In this document: positions 25,836 to 37,284 of the stretch, in pieces | Numbering within the stretch: the stretch's first letter is position 1 | How the letters are laid out: each line of letters opens with the position of its first letter | From: Panulirus ornatus | Taxonomy: Eukaryota > Arthropoda > Malacostraca > Decapoda > Palinuridae | Direction of reading: 5' to 3' | Assembly (NCBI RefSeq): GCF_036320965.1 | Contig: NC_092230.1 | Span: 49,266,094 to 49,330,093 of the forward strand | Length of the DNA: 64,000 bases | Notes under the pieces: generated by a model | Seen by the model: the letters and a program-made list of their open reading frames with translations, nothing else | The model's database searches: none | Told to the model about the DNA's origin: nothing | Made by a program: the position numbers and the translations under genes

Positions 25836-26500
25836 TGCTCAAATGGTTTTAAGTATAATCTTGGAAACCTCACATTATGGAAATAAGCTAAATCTGCCCC
25901 TGAAAAACTGAAAGTCCTGTTTAAATGTCGAAATTTCTTTTCCTCTGAAAAGTTGCTCCATATATACAAAGGACTGATTTGTCTTGTATGGAGTACTGCT
26001 TTCATATCTGGGGTGGTTCTAGCTCTTCATCCTTACTTGACAGAGTCAAGTCAAGGGTGGTTTGCCTTATAAACTCTCCCAAGCTAACTTCAAAACTTGT
26101 CCTGCTTGTCCTAGGCTACAATTTTGGTTTACTTTTCCTCTTCTATAGGTATTACTTTGGTTTTTGCTCCCAAGAGCTGACTGCTTGTGTGCCTCTAGAA
26201 CTAGCTAGACCATGCAAGCTGTTGTGTCACATGATTACTGTGTGACCATTGGCAATTCGAGGGTGAGACATTTTGATAACTGTTTCTTTTGCCACACCTT
26301 GAAGCTTTGGAACTTGCTACCTTCTCATGTCTTTCCCAATAACTATGACCTGGCATATTTCAATAGACAGGATTTTTCAGCTCCTTCAAAATACATAAAT
26401 ACTTTCTCTTGTCTCTTCTTTTTCCAATTTATAATCCTCTCTGTATATCAATTTAAGCCTAACCTTTTGTCTGTGACTGGAGCCTCCAGTGTGAGAAAAC
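25836..26500 (+). mobile_element. Jockey-type LINE fragment, C-terminal part (copy 1 of 3)
   Basis: Matches the copies at 29.8-30.4 and 41.4-42.0 kb. It reads an SCSIYTKD-like line, SYLGWF, then YGVLL, FGLLFLFYRYYFGFCSQELT, HDYCVTIGNSRVRHFDNCFF and LKLWNLLPSHVFPNNYDLAYF. The nucleotide match to 29.78-30.0 kb is close (the 'ATCTGGGGTGGTTCTAGCTC' line is shared). Frameshifts are present. Confidence 0.78.
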
Positions 26501-26502
26501 AA

Positions 26503-27130
26503 AAAACTAACTTTGGGGTTTGTCTAGGTCCCTTTGTAAGCTGATGCAGTTGTCACTGTTCTTCACTTCTCTCCTGATCCTGGCATCATCTGCAAACATA
26601 TTCAGGTAAGAGTCCAGTCCATCTGATAAGTCCTTTACCTTAGTTCATTTTGAGAATGTTCCTCTAACTCCTTCAATGTATGTTCTTTGTCTTCTTCCAT
26701 GAAATAATCTTCCATTTAATGAAAAAGTCAGCCCACTATTCCTGTCTAAGAGTCTGTGTTCAAACCCTTTAACTGTACAAAAGGGAGGGTTGCTGACCCT
26801 CAGGCACAAATACATAATGAGGGGAAAACATCACATGCATAGGGCATTCAGCTGCAGTAGCAGCTTCCTGGCAGTCCAAGAATACACAGTCTACACATTC
26901 CTCTCTTTGATCAAAGATGGAGCAGACTCCATCATAGAAGTCACAGGGATTCTTAATGAATGACTTCCTTTCCCTGAATCCATGTTCTCCCTTGCAGGTA
27001 GTTTCTCCATAGCCTTTTAATTACCTTTCCTAAAGCTTTGCTCTCCCAAAATCCACAGCTTTGATTTTCTTACTGCATATCTCTGAAATGTCCCCTAAAT
27101 TTTCTTTTCATCATTCATGATAGTTAGGTG
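26503..27130 (-). mobile_element. CR1-type LINE fragment, RT palm
   Basis: On the minus strand, with frameshifts, it reads DFYDGVCSIFDQREECVDCV and FLDCQEA (motif A region, about 26980-26850), then a decayed stretch, then VKDLSDGLDSYLNMFADDAR (FADD motif C, about 26640-26580) and DNCISLQRDLDKPQS. This order is characteristic of CR1-like RTs. The GVPQGS segment between is deleted or unrecognisable. Confidence 0.7.
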
Positions 27131-27680
27131 CTGAAGATAGAAAAATGCTTCCTAGGAGTCTAAAATTAGACTACAAGGCCTAGCAAATCATAGTATATTT
27201 GACAAGTCTGCTTGGCTTAGAGTATCCTAGTTATTTGGTTTAAAAAGAACAAACAGCCTTTTTAGCTATCAGAAATGTAGGGATAGTACGTTATCACCAT
27301 AAACATTTAAGGCTTTTGTTTAACCATTTCACTGCCTATTACTTGCCCTTTTCAAATAAAGAAGTACAAATTTATTTCCCTTACAGAATGTCCCCATAGC
27401 ACATATTCATAAAGAAAATACCTCAAAAAAGCAATGCACTTTCCTTGATGTTGGTGAGTGTGGGTTGTAGGGACCTTGGATAGCAGCTCAGGTTCTCCTT
27501 ATTCATACAAATATTTTGGTTTTCTTTGCTGTGATTTTGTTCTACACACTGTATATACTTTAGTAACTGGCAATCACACATAACTTGACCACAAAATGTT
27601 TGGCCAAAACATCCTTCATTGGTTATATATCTCATATAACAGTCAACCTCAGTTTTTCACAGACCCAAGAATGCTGCAGA
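27131..27680. other. Unique interval, no gene seen
   Basis: No recognised exon or transposon. A minus-strand frame of 70 codons (27423-27635) contains several Cys but shows no known pattern. Confidence 0.5.
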
Positions 27681-27689
27681 CGGAGAGAC

Positions 27690-28290
27690 AGATGCCTTTA
27701 AATCAAAAGATAAAACTTAGACACAACCACTTTCACCTCCCACCAAGGAATGCTGCTTTCCCTAAGGGACAGTGCTTCCCCCAGTGGAACATGAGCCTAT
27801 TGTTTTCTTGATGTATAGTTCTCTGTTCATAACTCAAATAAGCAATGTTTCACTGACATTTATGGAAAAATTATCAGTCAGCTTTTGAATAAAATTATGG
27901 GCTATGTTTTGTCAACACCAACATAACCACCTCACTCACCACATTACTCATACATGTTAACTTATGCATCAGTCATCGCACACACTCACTGTCTGCAAAG
28001 TGAAGTATGCAACCTTCACCATTCGCCAAGGAACTAAGCTTCCCCAAGGATTACTGCTTTCTTCAAAGAAACACTGCCTAGCCTTTGGGCCTATTATTTT
28101 CCTGAAGTACAGTTCTCTGTTAATAACTCTTAAAAGAGAATTGTTTCAATCACAATACAGAAAAATTATCAGTAACCTTTCGAAAATAAACATAGACTAT
28201 GTATTGTAAACACTATTGTGACCAATTCACACCACATTACTCATACATTATGGTACATGCTAAATCAAGCATCTGTCATCACACACACTT
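27690..28290. repeat. Diverged tandem duplication, about 290 bp, two copies
   Basis: Matching landmarks in the same order: CCAAGGAATGCTGCTTTCCC versus CCAAGGAACTAAGCTTCCCC; AGTTCTCTGTTCATAACTC versus AGTTCTCTGTTAATAACTC; AAAAATTATCAGT; CACATTACTCATACAT; and CATCAGTCATCGCACACACT versus CATCTGTCATCACACACACT. Landmark spacing is about 283-292 bp. Identity is moderate, so it is old. The family is unknown. Confidence 0.78.
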
Positions 28291-28875
28291 GAATAAGTGA
28301 ATGTATTATAGGAAGTTAGAACATGTGTACATTTGTTAAAACTGTTCATACTTTTCATACTGATCTGATTTTCCTTGGGTACATTACTATCTCTCACATA
28401 TTGATGCCTCATAGCAGAGGGTATTGTTGTAGAAATGGACACACATATCCCCTCTTCCTACATTACTACCATTTCCCCTAATCTTGGTTCAGCCGTTCCT
28501 ATTTTGAGGCCATCTGAGCAAGGGATCGGGCATATCAAGCTTGGAAAAACTCTCCTTCCTCTAACTAACATTCAGCATTTATTTCTGCATGTAACTGTTG
28601 CAGGTATGTTATCCATGAGGCTAGGCATTCCTTATACAAAGGAAGTGCAATCAACTCTACTCTTCATCCACTGATAGGTCGTTCTGGTCTTCAGCATTGT
28701 TAACTTTTGTGGCTATCCGTTTCTTCACTTTTCCATTCTGATATTACTATAACTGTCTTTTCTGTTGGGAAAGCAACTCTCTTAGGTTCTTGTTTCTCCT
28801 CTAATTCTTCTGTGAATAACTCTTAACATCCCTTCATCACCTCAATGTTCCTCTAACTAATCCTATGCCCCTCCC
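28291..28875. other. Unique interval, no gene seen
   Basis: Sequence between the duplication and the Jockey-type copy. The plus-strand 79-codon frame at 28435-28674 has no recognisable domain. Confidence 0.5.
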
Positions 28876-30440
28876 TGTTATCACTTTTTGAATTGTTTGA
28901 AAAGTGTTTCTGTCTCTGGACATAAGCAAGGCTTATGGACCTGATGGCACCTATTCCCATGTACTGAAAGAGTGTACGTCTGAACTTGCACCTGTGCTTG
29001 CTCCTCTGTTTCATTTCTGTTCATAAAGCGGAACTTTTTCTTCTTGGATGCGGACTTTGGAACATCCTATCCCTAAGGAGGGTGACTGTCCTAACCTCTA
29101 ACTAACATCCTGTTGCTTTGATTTCTACCTTTCCTAAAGTCTTTGAATCCCTCCTCAACTCCTATATCTTCAGACATCTTAACTCTCAGTCTTCTCACTG
29201 ATCACCAGCATGGCTTCCATACAGCGAGATCTACTAATGATATCCTTTCCTATCTTATTAATGTCTGGACATCATTGCTGAAAGAATTGGAGAATTCTAT
29301 TTGGCTGCGTTTGATATACTCAAAGCTTTTGACAGGGTGTGGCACTGTGGCCCCATCTCTAGGCTCTCTCTTTTGGCTTTCTTCCCTCATATGTAACATC
29401 TTCTCTGGCTGATCTGTTTCCATGGTTGTTGATGGATGAGCTTCTCCCATTTCCATCAGTAGTGGTGTCTCTAAAAGGTCTGTCCCATCTACTTTTTTTC
29501 TCCTTTCTATCAGCAATTTCCTTTCTTCTACAAATAAACAAATGCACTCATTCTTCCACATTCTTCAATTCTACTCCTTCTCTCTCTCAATCTGCATTTT
29601 GTCTCAACACAACTTCCTAAGTAAACTTAGACAGGATATTTCAGTGGTGTAGACATAATCTGGTTAGGTTTAACGCCTCCAAAAACCAGTTTCTGCCCAC
29701 CTCTCTACTGAAAATTCCTCACAACTTTCCTCTCTCCTTTGATGAATCTGTAATTGTACCTCTTGACTCAATGAACATCCACACTATCTTTGGAACCTCA
29801 CTTTATGGAAATAGTCAAGTCTGCCTCTAAGAAACTGGGAGTCCCATTGAGATGTCAGATATTCTTTTCTTCTGAACAATTGCTCCATTTATACAAACGA
29901 TTGATCCGTCCTTGTATGAAGCACAGCTCTCATATCTGGGGTGGTTCTAGCTCTGCATCCTTAGTTGACAGAGTTGAGTTGAAAGTGGTCCAACTTATAA
30001 ATTCTCCCAGGCCAACCTCAAAACCTGACCCACTTCCCCTATGCTGCAATATATGTTCACTTTCCTTCTTCTCAAAATAAACCTTCAGTTTTTGCTTCCA
30101 AGAGCTGTCTGCTTATGTGACCCTACTATTAGCTAGACCATGCATTACTTGGTGTGCTACTGTGTTACATGAATAATACGTGGCCATCAGCTACTCAAGG
30201 GTGGGCTGTTTTGATGAATGTTTCTTTCGTTACTTTTCAGAGTTTAGAACCCTCTGCTCTTCTCATGTCTTTCCTAATATCTTTGACCTGGCAGTTTTTG
30301 AAAGACTGGTTTTTCACTTCCTCGAAAATTTCTAAATACTTTCCCTTGTCACTTCCTTACCCTTTCATTAACTTCAATTAAGGCCTGGCCTCAACATGGA
30401 CTTTTGTCCATAACTGAGCCTCTGCTTTGTTTACATAATT
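28876..30440 (+). mobile_element. Jockey-type LINE fragment (copy 2 of 3), RT to C-terminus
   Basis: With frequent frameshifts it reads ARLMDLMAPIP (finger region KAYGPDG-like), HPVALISTFPKVFESLLNSY, AAFDILKAFDRVWHCGPISR (motif A, about 29300-29345), a decayed GVPQGS/FADD stretch, then KLGVPLRCQIFFSSEQLLHL, SSHIWGGSSSASLVDRVE and SYSRVGCFDECFF, to a C-terminal SLPFH*LQLRPG-like end. The fold order is that of Jockey-superfamily non-LTR elements. Non-functional. Confidence 0.82.
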
Positions 30441-30904
30441 ACACAGTTTACACAGAGGGAACAGTATTTACTTTAATATATGAAAATATTACTTTATTTT
30501 CATTAAGAATTTGAATATAAATTCAAAAAATATAGTTTTACCATAAAAGTGCCAGTAATAGTTGCTGTGTAAACCTGTCTTCATGCTATGACGATGTAAA
30601 TACATACTCTGACGATTTATGAGTGACTGTAATTTGTGATATCCTTTTTTCTAGCTAAGTTTGCTAGTTACATCCAAGGGTTTATGGAATCATACATCAG
30701 CTGGGAATTTACAGTGAGCTACAAAATACAGAAATCATGATCATGGCTTAGGGCAATGAAAGTCTTTTGTCATTCTGCCTTGTCAGTTTTGCAGTATGGA
30801 AAGAAGTATAAAAATTACTTCAGTATTTTGTTACAAGAATGTATATAAAAGTATTCTATTTTTTCTTCATATCTGCTTGCACCTTGTTTACCTGCCTTAC
30901 CAAG

Positions 30905-31092
30905 ACAGCATCAGGAACAGATATCTAAGCCTTTGAGGAAACATCCCTTCTTGGCTGCTCCTGTTCTTATTTTTAGAAAGTGAGATACCAAAAGGGAAGA
31001 ATTACTAGTTCCTTTCTCCAACTTCAGTTTATCATCTTCCATGACATGCTTGGGATACAGGGGAAGTATTCTTTCTCTCATCCCTAAGTTTA
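30905..31092 (-). mobile_element. Old copy of the short LINE-derived element (5' part)
   Basis: Minus-strand match to the 5'UTR-like block of the RTE-like family. Landmarks: GGGAAGTATTCTTTCTCTCATCCC (as read on plus, about 31065-31085), CTTCCATGACATGCTTGGGA, a TTTTAGAAAGTGAGATACCA line and CTAAGCCTTTGAGGAAACATC. It is far more diverged than the copies beyond 54 kb and the hairpin end is not clear. Confidence 0.65.
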
Positions 31093-32359
31093 ATATATAT
31101 ATTACCATGGGTAAAAAACTACCTTGTAGTTAATCCATTTTACTGGGCACAGGTACCATAGTATAACATATTAAGGGACAACATTTCTACATCACGTGGC
31201 AGAGGACAGCTGCCAAACAATGAACAAACATACATACAAACAAACCATCACACAACATCCGTCTAGCTACATTGTTGAGGCACCTTCCAAACTTGCACAG
31301 TGCAAAAAGATGGTGCAGTGTGCTAGTGGAGGTGTGGTCACTCTCAGCTTCTTCACATCTTGATGGCTTTTATAGTAAATGTTGCTTAAGCTGCTGTCAA
31401 ACACTTTAAAAGTGATATTCAATGTAAGATACTGGTTTTGTGTTTACTGGATTAAAGCAAAGTAACATACACTAAGGAATACATCAGCCTGAAGAAAGAG
31501 CACAATGTTTTTGATGAGTTACTAACATAAGCACAATTCCTAGTGAAGCAACTTCAAAATATTTCCATAATTGGTTGCAGATGTCCAGAACTTTATAATC
31601 ATTTTTGACAACATGCATTTTAAAAAGGTAATCAAAAATATCTCAAAAAAATGTAAACTGATAAAGTGACAAAGGTCTTCCATTATATCTAATGCACAAT
31701 ATTAACACCAACAATTTATGAAGAAGCTGAAGAAGAGCTCAGTATCCTGGCAGTCTGTTTACAATCGTACAAAATTCAAAGTTGTCTGTGTCCAAGTTAT
31801 CCAAAGGAAGCATGTCTTATTTCATCACAGGTATAAGCCAACAGACAACATAAGAGGTACTTTAATGATTGTTTACTGCCTGCTGGCCTGAGTCCCTAAA
31901 GAATGACCATTGGTCCAGTGTTAATGTACAGGACAGTCAAGTCCACCTTATGCTGTTGCTTCCACCACTCACAAAACAAAACTAATGGATCACTCTTTCA
32001 TACCACTTTTGTATCATACATCCTGAAAGATAATTGCAGATATTTTCTAAACAGTTCATAATGAAGACAGTGAGTAAAGCTATAAATCAAGAGTGGTAAT
32101 ATGAAGTTAAGGAGAGTTCAACTACCCCTAACACAAACTTAATAAATATAAAAGTAAATAACCTTAGTAAAAATATTACAAGAATGTATCACTAATATAC
32201 AAAGTGATATTTTCCATTAAAATTTACAAAACCATAGCTTGTGTTTAAAAAAGAAAAAAAATCATTTATACTATCCTTCTTTATAAAAGCTGACTACAGC
32301 TACTGAGAATGTATTTAAACACTCTTCCAACTGAATATATTACAGTCCATGAAAAGAAA

Positions 32360-32429
<70 letters not shown>

Positions 32430-34464
32430 AATAAATATTTTCTGCCAAATGAAAACAATATAAATATTTCTGTATTTTTTCCCCCACAAGAAGCTGTGCA
32501 AAGCAATGCTAGGAGTTACCCAAAGTTATTCAACAGCACTGGTCTTGCACTGGGTGTTAATGTCAACATTACTTGTTGCTTATTTAAGGATCATAATCTA
32601 AGTACAATCCCTGATGACAGGTGGTGATGCTGGCCATACCATGGGCTAGGTGAGGATTGAGAGTCTGATGTGCTCATTTACAATGTGCAAAGGTCTCAAG
32701 GTATAACCACTTCCCAAAACTTCTGAAAATACAGTCACATAACAAGTCATAAAAATGTTATCCAGTATATCAATTTCCTACAGATGAAATAAACACAGTC
32801 AAAACAGCAAAAGAGTGCTACTTTCTTGCATAATCAAGCACAGTAAAATGTAACAGTTACTTGTGATTTCCTGCAGTTTTGCAGATTTCAATATATTTTG
32901 CTGGCTGGATTGCCACTGTGCTGGGAGTCAAATGTGCCTTAATGAAGCTGATGGATGAAAGCTTCTAATATCTATATTAGTAATAATGTGATTACAAAGA
33001 ATGCATCAAATCACAAGGTCACATCACATACTCATGTTATGAAAAAGAGATACTATCAAGATACCCCATGACTGTTTACTGTTTAATGTGCACATCACAT
33101 GGTGACTAGATCAGCTATTACGGGCCCTATGTAAAGTTGGAGTCAAGTTCAGTTATCCTCTTGAAAAATTGGAAACTGAAACTCGTACTTCAGTCCATAA
33201 GGCACATAATTACAAATCCTTTTAAGATTATCAAGTGTGAAGAATGTTTTTAGTTATGGTTCATGGAAGCAGAGACTTGTTTTAATTATTGCAATGAAAG
33301 ACAATTAATTTACCAAGCTGATATGAAAATCATTCTAATGATTCCCATTTATAAATGTTTCTGGTTGTTGTACACCCTCATTTAGTACAGAGTGGACGTA
33401 ATATTCCTGAAATGTAAATGTGGAGGTGTACTTTGTGTATTAAGTTACACACTATACTTGTCTTATACTTCATTACTTTGATCTTATCTACAATGATACA
33501 AGATTTTCAACATGGTCACCTTAACATCTACTGCCATAATCATCCAACTTTCACCTACTAATCTGATATTTTAGACAATGAAAAATACCAAAACTTTCTT
33601 TATTCACAAGTATATTTGGTCAGTCATTTATATTCTAAAAAAGATGATATCATGTCTAACTGATCCAAGCCAACATATCAAGTCTTTCTCCCTCAAAGTC
33701 TGGTATCCTACAAGCTGTGCTTATCTTCCAGATAACTCTCTCAGTCTCTATGGCTTTTAGGTCCAGTATTAGCAAGGCAGCAATACCCAGATGCCTACTG
33801 TCTTAATCATGGAATGTGGGTAGTGTGGCTTTGCATCAAACCAAAGAGAGGAGGGAGACATTAGGAATGTAAAGTGCAGCTATTGGTATGTGATTTAAAT
33901 TTATGGTAACAACCAATGTTTTTCTGTAAGGATCATTTTATAAATTGCACCATGAGAAATTAAGCCTTACCAAAAAAACACTGTAAGCTGAATAGACTTA
34001 ATGTACTTTTATTTCTCACTTCACATTTGGCTGGATATTATTACTATAAAGCTGTACATTGCAGTAATCATAACCAATGATTCAAATAATCAGAAAATTC
34101 TGCTTTCAAAAGACTGACCGTAATGTAAAGATTACAAAATTCTATTTCTTTGATAATTACTAGTCAATCACTTCAGTCTGACAGATAAATGCTCCAAATA
34201 TAGTTGTAAAATATGTGTACCTGATGATCTGACTTGGCTTTAATTCTTTCAAGTGTGGGCTATTATTTCCTGTTTTATATAAGGCAAACATATTACACTT
34301 ATGAGTCTGGGGTTCCTTAACAATTGGTACAAAATAAATCCTCTAATCATGGGCAGCAAACCATACATTTTCTGCTGATTCAATTAAACTCCAAGTATAA
34401 TCCTAATTCTAAAGAGTGTAAGTAAATGAATATAAACATAGGACTCTGGAATTTTGGTTGAAAA
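31093..34464. other. AT-rich interval downstream of the SYAP1 exon; 3'UTR or intergenic
   Basis: Holds no recognisable coding exon. A (TA)n tract lies at about 32362-32425. Immediately below 34465 this would be the 3'UTR of the minus-strand SYAP1 homologue, and several TTTATT (AATAAA on minus) motifs occur, for example near 34010. Where the transcript ends cannot be told. Confidence 0.5.
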
Positions 34465-34613
34465 TTATCGGAGGTCTGCAGAATCTTCATCGTCGATCAT
34501 GTTTTGGATCTCCTCTTCCCATTTTTCACTGTCCTTTCCAGCTCCGCCCACAACTTCGTACTCGCCCAGTTCCTCTCCAAGTTCTTCACGGAGCTCCTTC
34601 TCCCAGTCCTCCT
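34465..34613 (-). CDS. Syap1: Terminal coding exon of a synapse-associated protein 1 (SYAP1/Sap47) homologue
   Basis: The minus strand reads EDWEKELREELGEELGEYEV, then VGGAGKDSEKWEEEIQNMID and ends DDEDSADLR with TAA at 34465-34467. From knowledge of the family, the vertebrate SYAP1 C-terminus has the same order: DWEKELQQELQEYEVV, a short acidic link, ENWDKEIEKML and the end of the protein. SYAP1/Sap47 are BSD-domain adaptor proteins linked to synapses and Akt signalling; the BSD domain is not in this exon. A splice acceptor TTGTTGTTGTGCCAG lies just upstream (to 34614), giving 2 nt plus 49 codons. The frame is open further upstream, so the acceptor is inferred. Upstream exons should lie at higher coordinates or outside the window. 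Confidence 0.8.
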
Positions 34614-34892
34614 CTGGCACAACAACAAACAACGTCAACAACACTGGCTCACCAACCCCAACTTTTGGCTCAAACATGGGTGTGACATATGGTGAAAATT
34701 CTACGTTCAAAATATTTAACCATATATCTCAATATTTTTGTAATCATGTAAAATTATTCCTGCATGCAAGGCAGGTTGGCAAAAGATGTCTACAATTACT
34801 GAGAGTTTTTCCTTTATTAAGTAACTTTTCCTGCAAAACTGTAAACAAAAGCATCTACTAAGAGGTTTAATATATATATACTTATTTCATTT

Positions 34893-35474
34893 ACCATACT
34901 TTGTCGCTGTCTTCCGCATTAGTGAGGTAGCGCAAGGAAACAGTCGAAAGAGTGGCCCAACCCCACCAACATACACATGTATATACATACACATCCACAC
35001 ACGAACATATACATACCTATACATCTCAACGTATACATATATATACACACAGACATATACATATATACACATGTACATAATTCATACTGTTTGCACTTAT
35101 TCATTCCCGTCACCACCCTGCCACACATGAAATGACAACCCCCTCCCCCCACATGTGCGTGAGGTAGCACTATGAAAAGACAACAAAGGCCACATTCGTT
35201 CACACTCAGTCTCTAGCTGTCATGTATAATGCACCGAAACCACAGCTCCCTTTCCACATCCAGGCCCCACAAAACTTTCCATGGTTTACCCCAGACACTT
35301 CACATGCCTTGGTTCAATCCATTGATACCATGTTGACCCCGGTATACCACATCGTTCCAATTCACTCTATTCCTTGCATGCCTTTCACCCTCCTGCATGT
35401 TCAGGCCCCAATCACTCAAAATCTTTTTCACTCCATCTTTCCACCTCCAATTTGGTCTCCCACTTCTCCTCAAA
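34893..35474 (-). mobile_element. RTE-like LINE fragment, C-terminal coding plus long 3'UTR
   Basis: On the minus strand: GRPNWRWKDGVKKILSD, a NMQEGERHARN-like line and the end of the coding region (about 35474-35330), then a long-type 3'UTR and the terminal hairpin at about 34905-34940 (TTTGTCGCTGTCTTCCGCAT on plus). It lies in presumed SYAP1 gene territory. Its 5' side abuts an oppositely oriented copy. Confidence 0.88.
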
Positions 35475-35477
35475 ACC

Positions 35478-37205
35478 CACTTGCATCCTCGATTGGTTCT
35501 CAGTGAATGTCAGTTTGTGGCAGGGGTGCGTGATGTCTCCATGGTTGTTTAATTTGTTTATGGATGGGGTTGTTCGGGAGGTGAATGCAAGAGTTTTGGA
35601 GAAAGGGGTAAGCATGCAGTCTGTTGTGGATGAGAGGGCTTGGGAAGTGAGTCAGTTGTTGTTCGCTGATGATACAGCGCTGGTGGCTGATTCAAGTGAG
35701 AAACTGCAGAAGTTGGTGAGTGAGTTTGGTAAAGCATGTGAAAGAAGAAAGCTGAGAGTAAATGTGAATAAGAGCAAGGTTATTGGGTACAGTAGGGTTG
35801 AGGGACAAGTAAACTGGGAGGTAAGTTTGAATGGAGAAAAACTAGAGGAAGTGAAGTGTTTTAGATATCTGGGAGTGGATTTGGCAGCGGATGGAACCAT
35901 GGAAGCAGAGGTGAGTCACAGGGTGGGGGAGGGGGCGAAAGTTCTGGGAGCATTGAAAAATGTGTGGAAGGCGAGACCATTATCTCGGAAAGCAAAAATG
36001 GGTATGTTTGAAGGAATAGTGGTTCCAACAATGTTATATGGTTGCAAAGGCGTGGGCTATAGATAGAGTTGTGGGGTGGAGGGTGGATGTGTTAGGAATG
36101 AGATGTTTGAGGACAATATGTGGTGTGAGGTGGTTTGATCGAGTAAGTAATGAAAGGGTAAGAGAAATGTGTGGTAATAAAAAGTGTGTGGTTGAGAGAG
36201 CAGAAAAAGAGTGTATTGAAATGGTTTGGTCACATGGATAGAATGAGTGAGGAAAGATTGACAAAGAGGATATATGTGTCAGAGGTGGAGGGAACGAGAA
36301 GTGGGAGACCAAATTGGAGGTGGAAGGATGGAGTGAAAAAGATTTTGAGCGATTGGGGCCTGAACATGCAGGAGGCTGAAAGGCGTGCAAGGAATAGAGT
36401 GAATTGGAACGATGTGGTATGCCGGGATCGATATGCTGTCAATGGACTGAACCAGGGAATGTGAAGCGTCTGGAGTAAACCATGGAAAGTTTTGTGGGGC
36501 CTGAATGTGGAAAGGGAGCTGTGGTTTCGGTGCATTATACATGACAGCTAGAGACTGATTGTGAATGAATGTGGCTTTTATTGTCTCTTCCTAGCGCTAC
36601 CTCGTGCGCATGCGGGGGGGGAGGGGGTGGTCATTTCATATGTAGCGGGGTGGCAACGGGAATGAATGTAGGTAGGAAGTATGAATTATGTACATGTGTA
36701 AATATGTATAGATCTGAGTATGTATATATATGTATACATTGAAAAGTATAGGTGCGTATATGTGCGTGTGTGGACATGTATGTATATGCATGTGTATGTG
36801 GGTGAGTTGGGCCATTCTTTCATATGTTTTGTGGGGCATGGATGTATAAAGGGAGCTGTGGTTTCGGTGCATTATACATGACAGCTAGAGACTGAGTGTG
36901 AATGAATGTGGCCTTTGTTGCCTTTTCCTCACGCTACCTCGTGCACATGTGGGAGGAGGGGGGGGTTCTATTTCATGTGGCAGGGTGGCGATGGGAAAGA
37001 ATAAAGGCAGACAGTATGAATTATGTACATGTGTATATATGTATATGTCTGTGTATGTATATATATGTATACGTTCAGATGTATAGGTATGTATATTTGC
37101 GTGTGGACATGTATGTATATACATGTGTATGAGGGTGGGTTGGGCCATTCTTTCGTCTGTTTCCTTGCGCTACCTCGCTAACGCGGGAGACAGCGACAAA
37201 GTACA
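35478..37205 (+). mobile_element. RTE-like LINE, 5'-truncated, with duplicated 3'UTR
   Basis: Starts at DWFSVNVSLWQGCVMSPWLF and carries the FADD box (LLFADDTALVAD, about 35655-35690), NKSKVIGYSRVEGQVN, FRYLGVDLAADG and the C-terminal region. A one-base shift after MLYGCK (about 36047) and another near 36210 break the frame. The 3'UTR from the GTTTTGTGGGGCCTGAATG line (36494) to about 36830 is followed by a second copy (about 36831-37195), each with its own GCTACCTCGTGC-type motif. It ends in the hairpin (CTACCTCGCTAACGCGGGAG) and then (TA)n. Confidence 0.92.
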
Positions 37206-37216
37206 ATGAATAAAAT

Positions 37217-37218
<2 letters not shown>

Positions 37219-37278
<60 letters not shown>
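37219..37278. repeat. (TA)n tract at a LINE 3' end
   Basis: About 29 TA units directly after GACAAAGTACAATGAATAAAA, the tail of the plus-strand LINE. Confidence 0.96.

Positions 37279-37284
<6 letters not shown>

Noticed and set aside
34893..36500. Twin-priming (5' inversion) of a single LINE insertion
   Set aside because: The inverted part carries its own complete 3'UTR and hairpin and covers the C-terminal region also present in the other part, so these are two copies.
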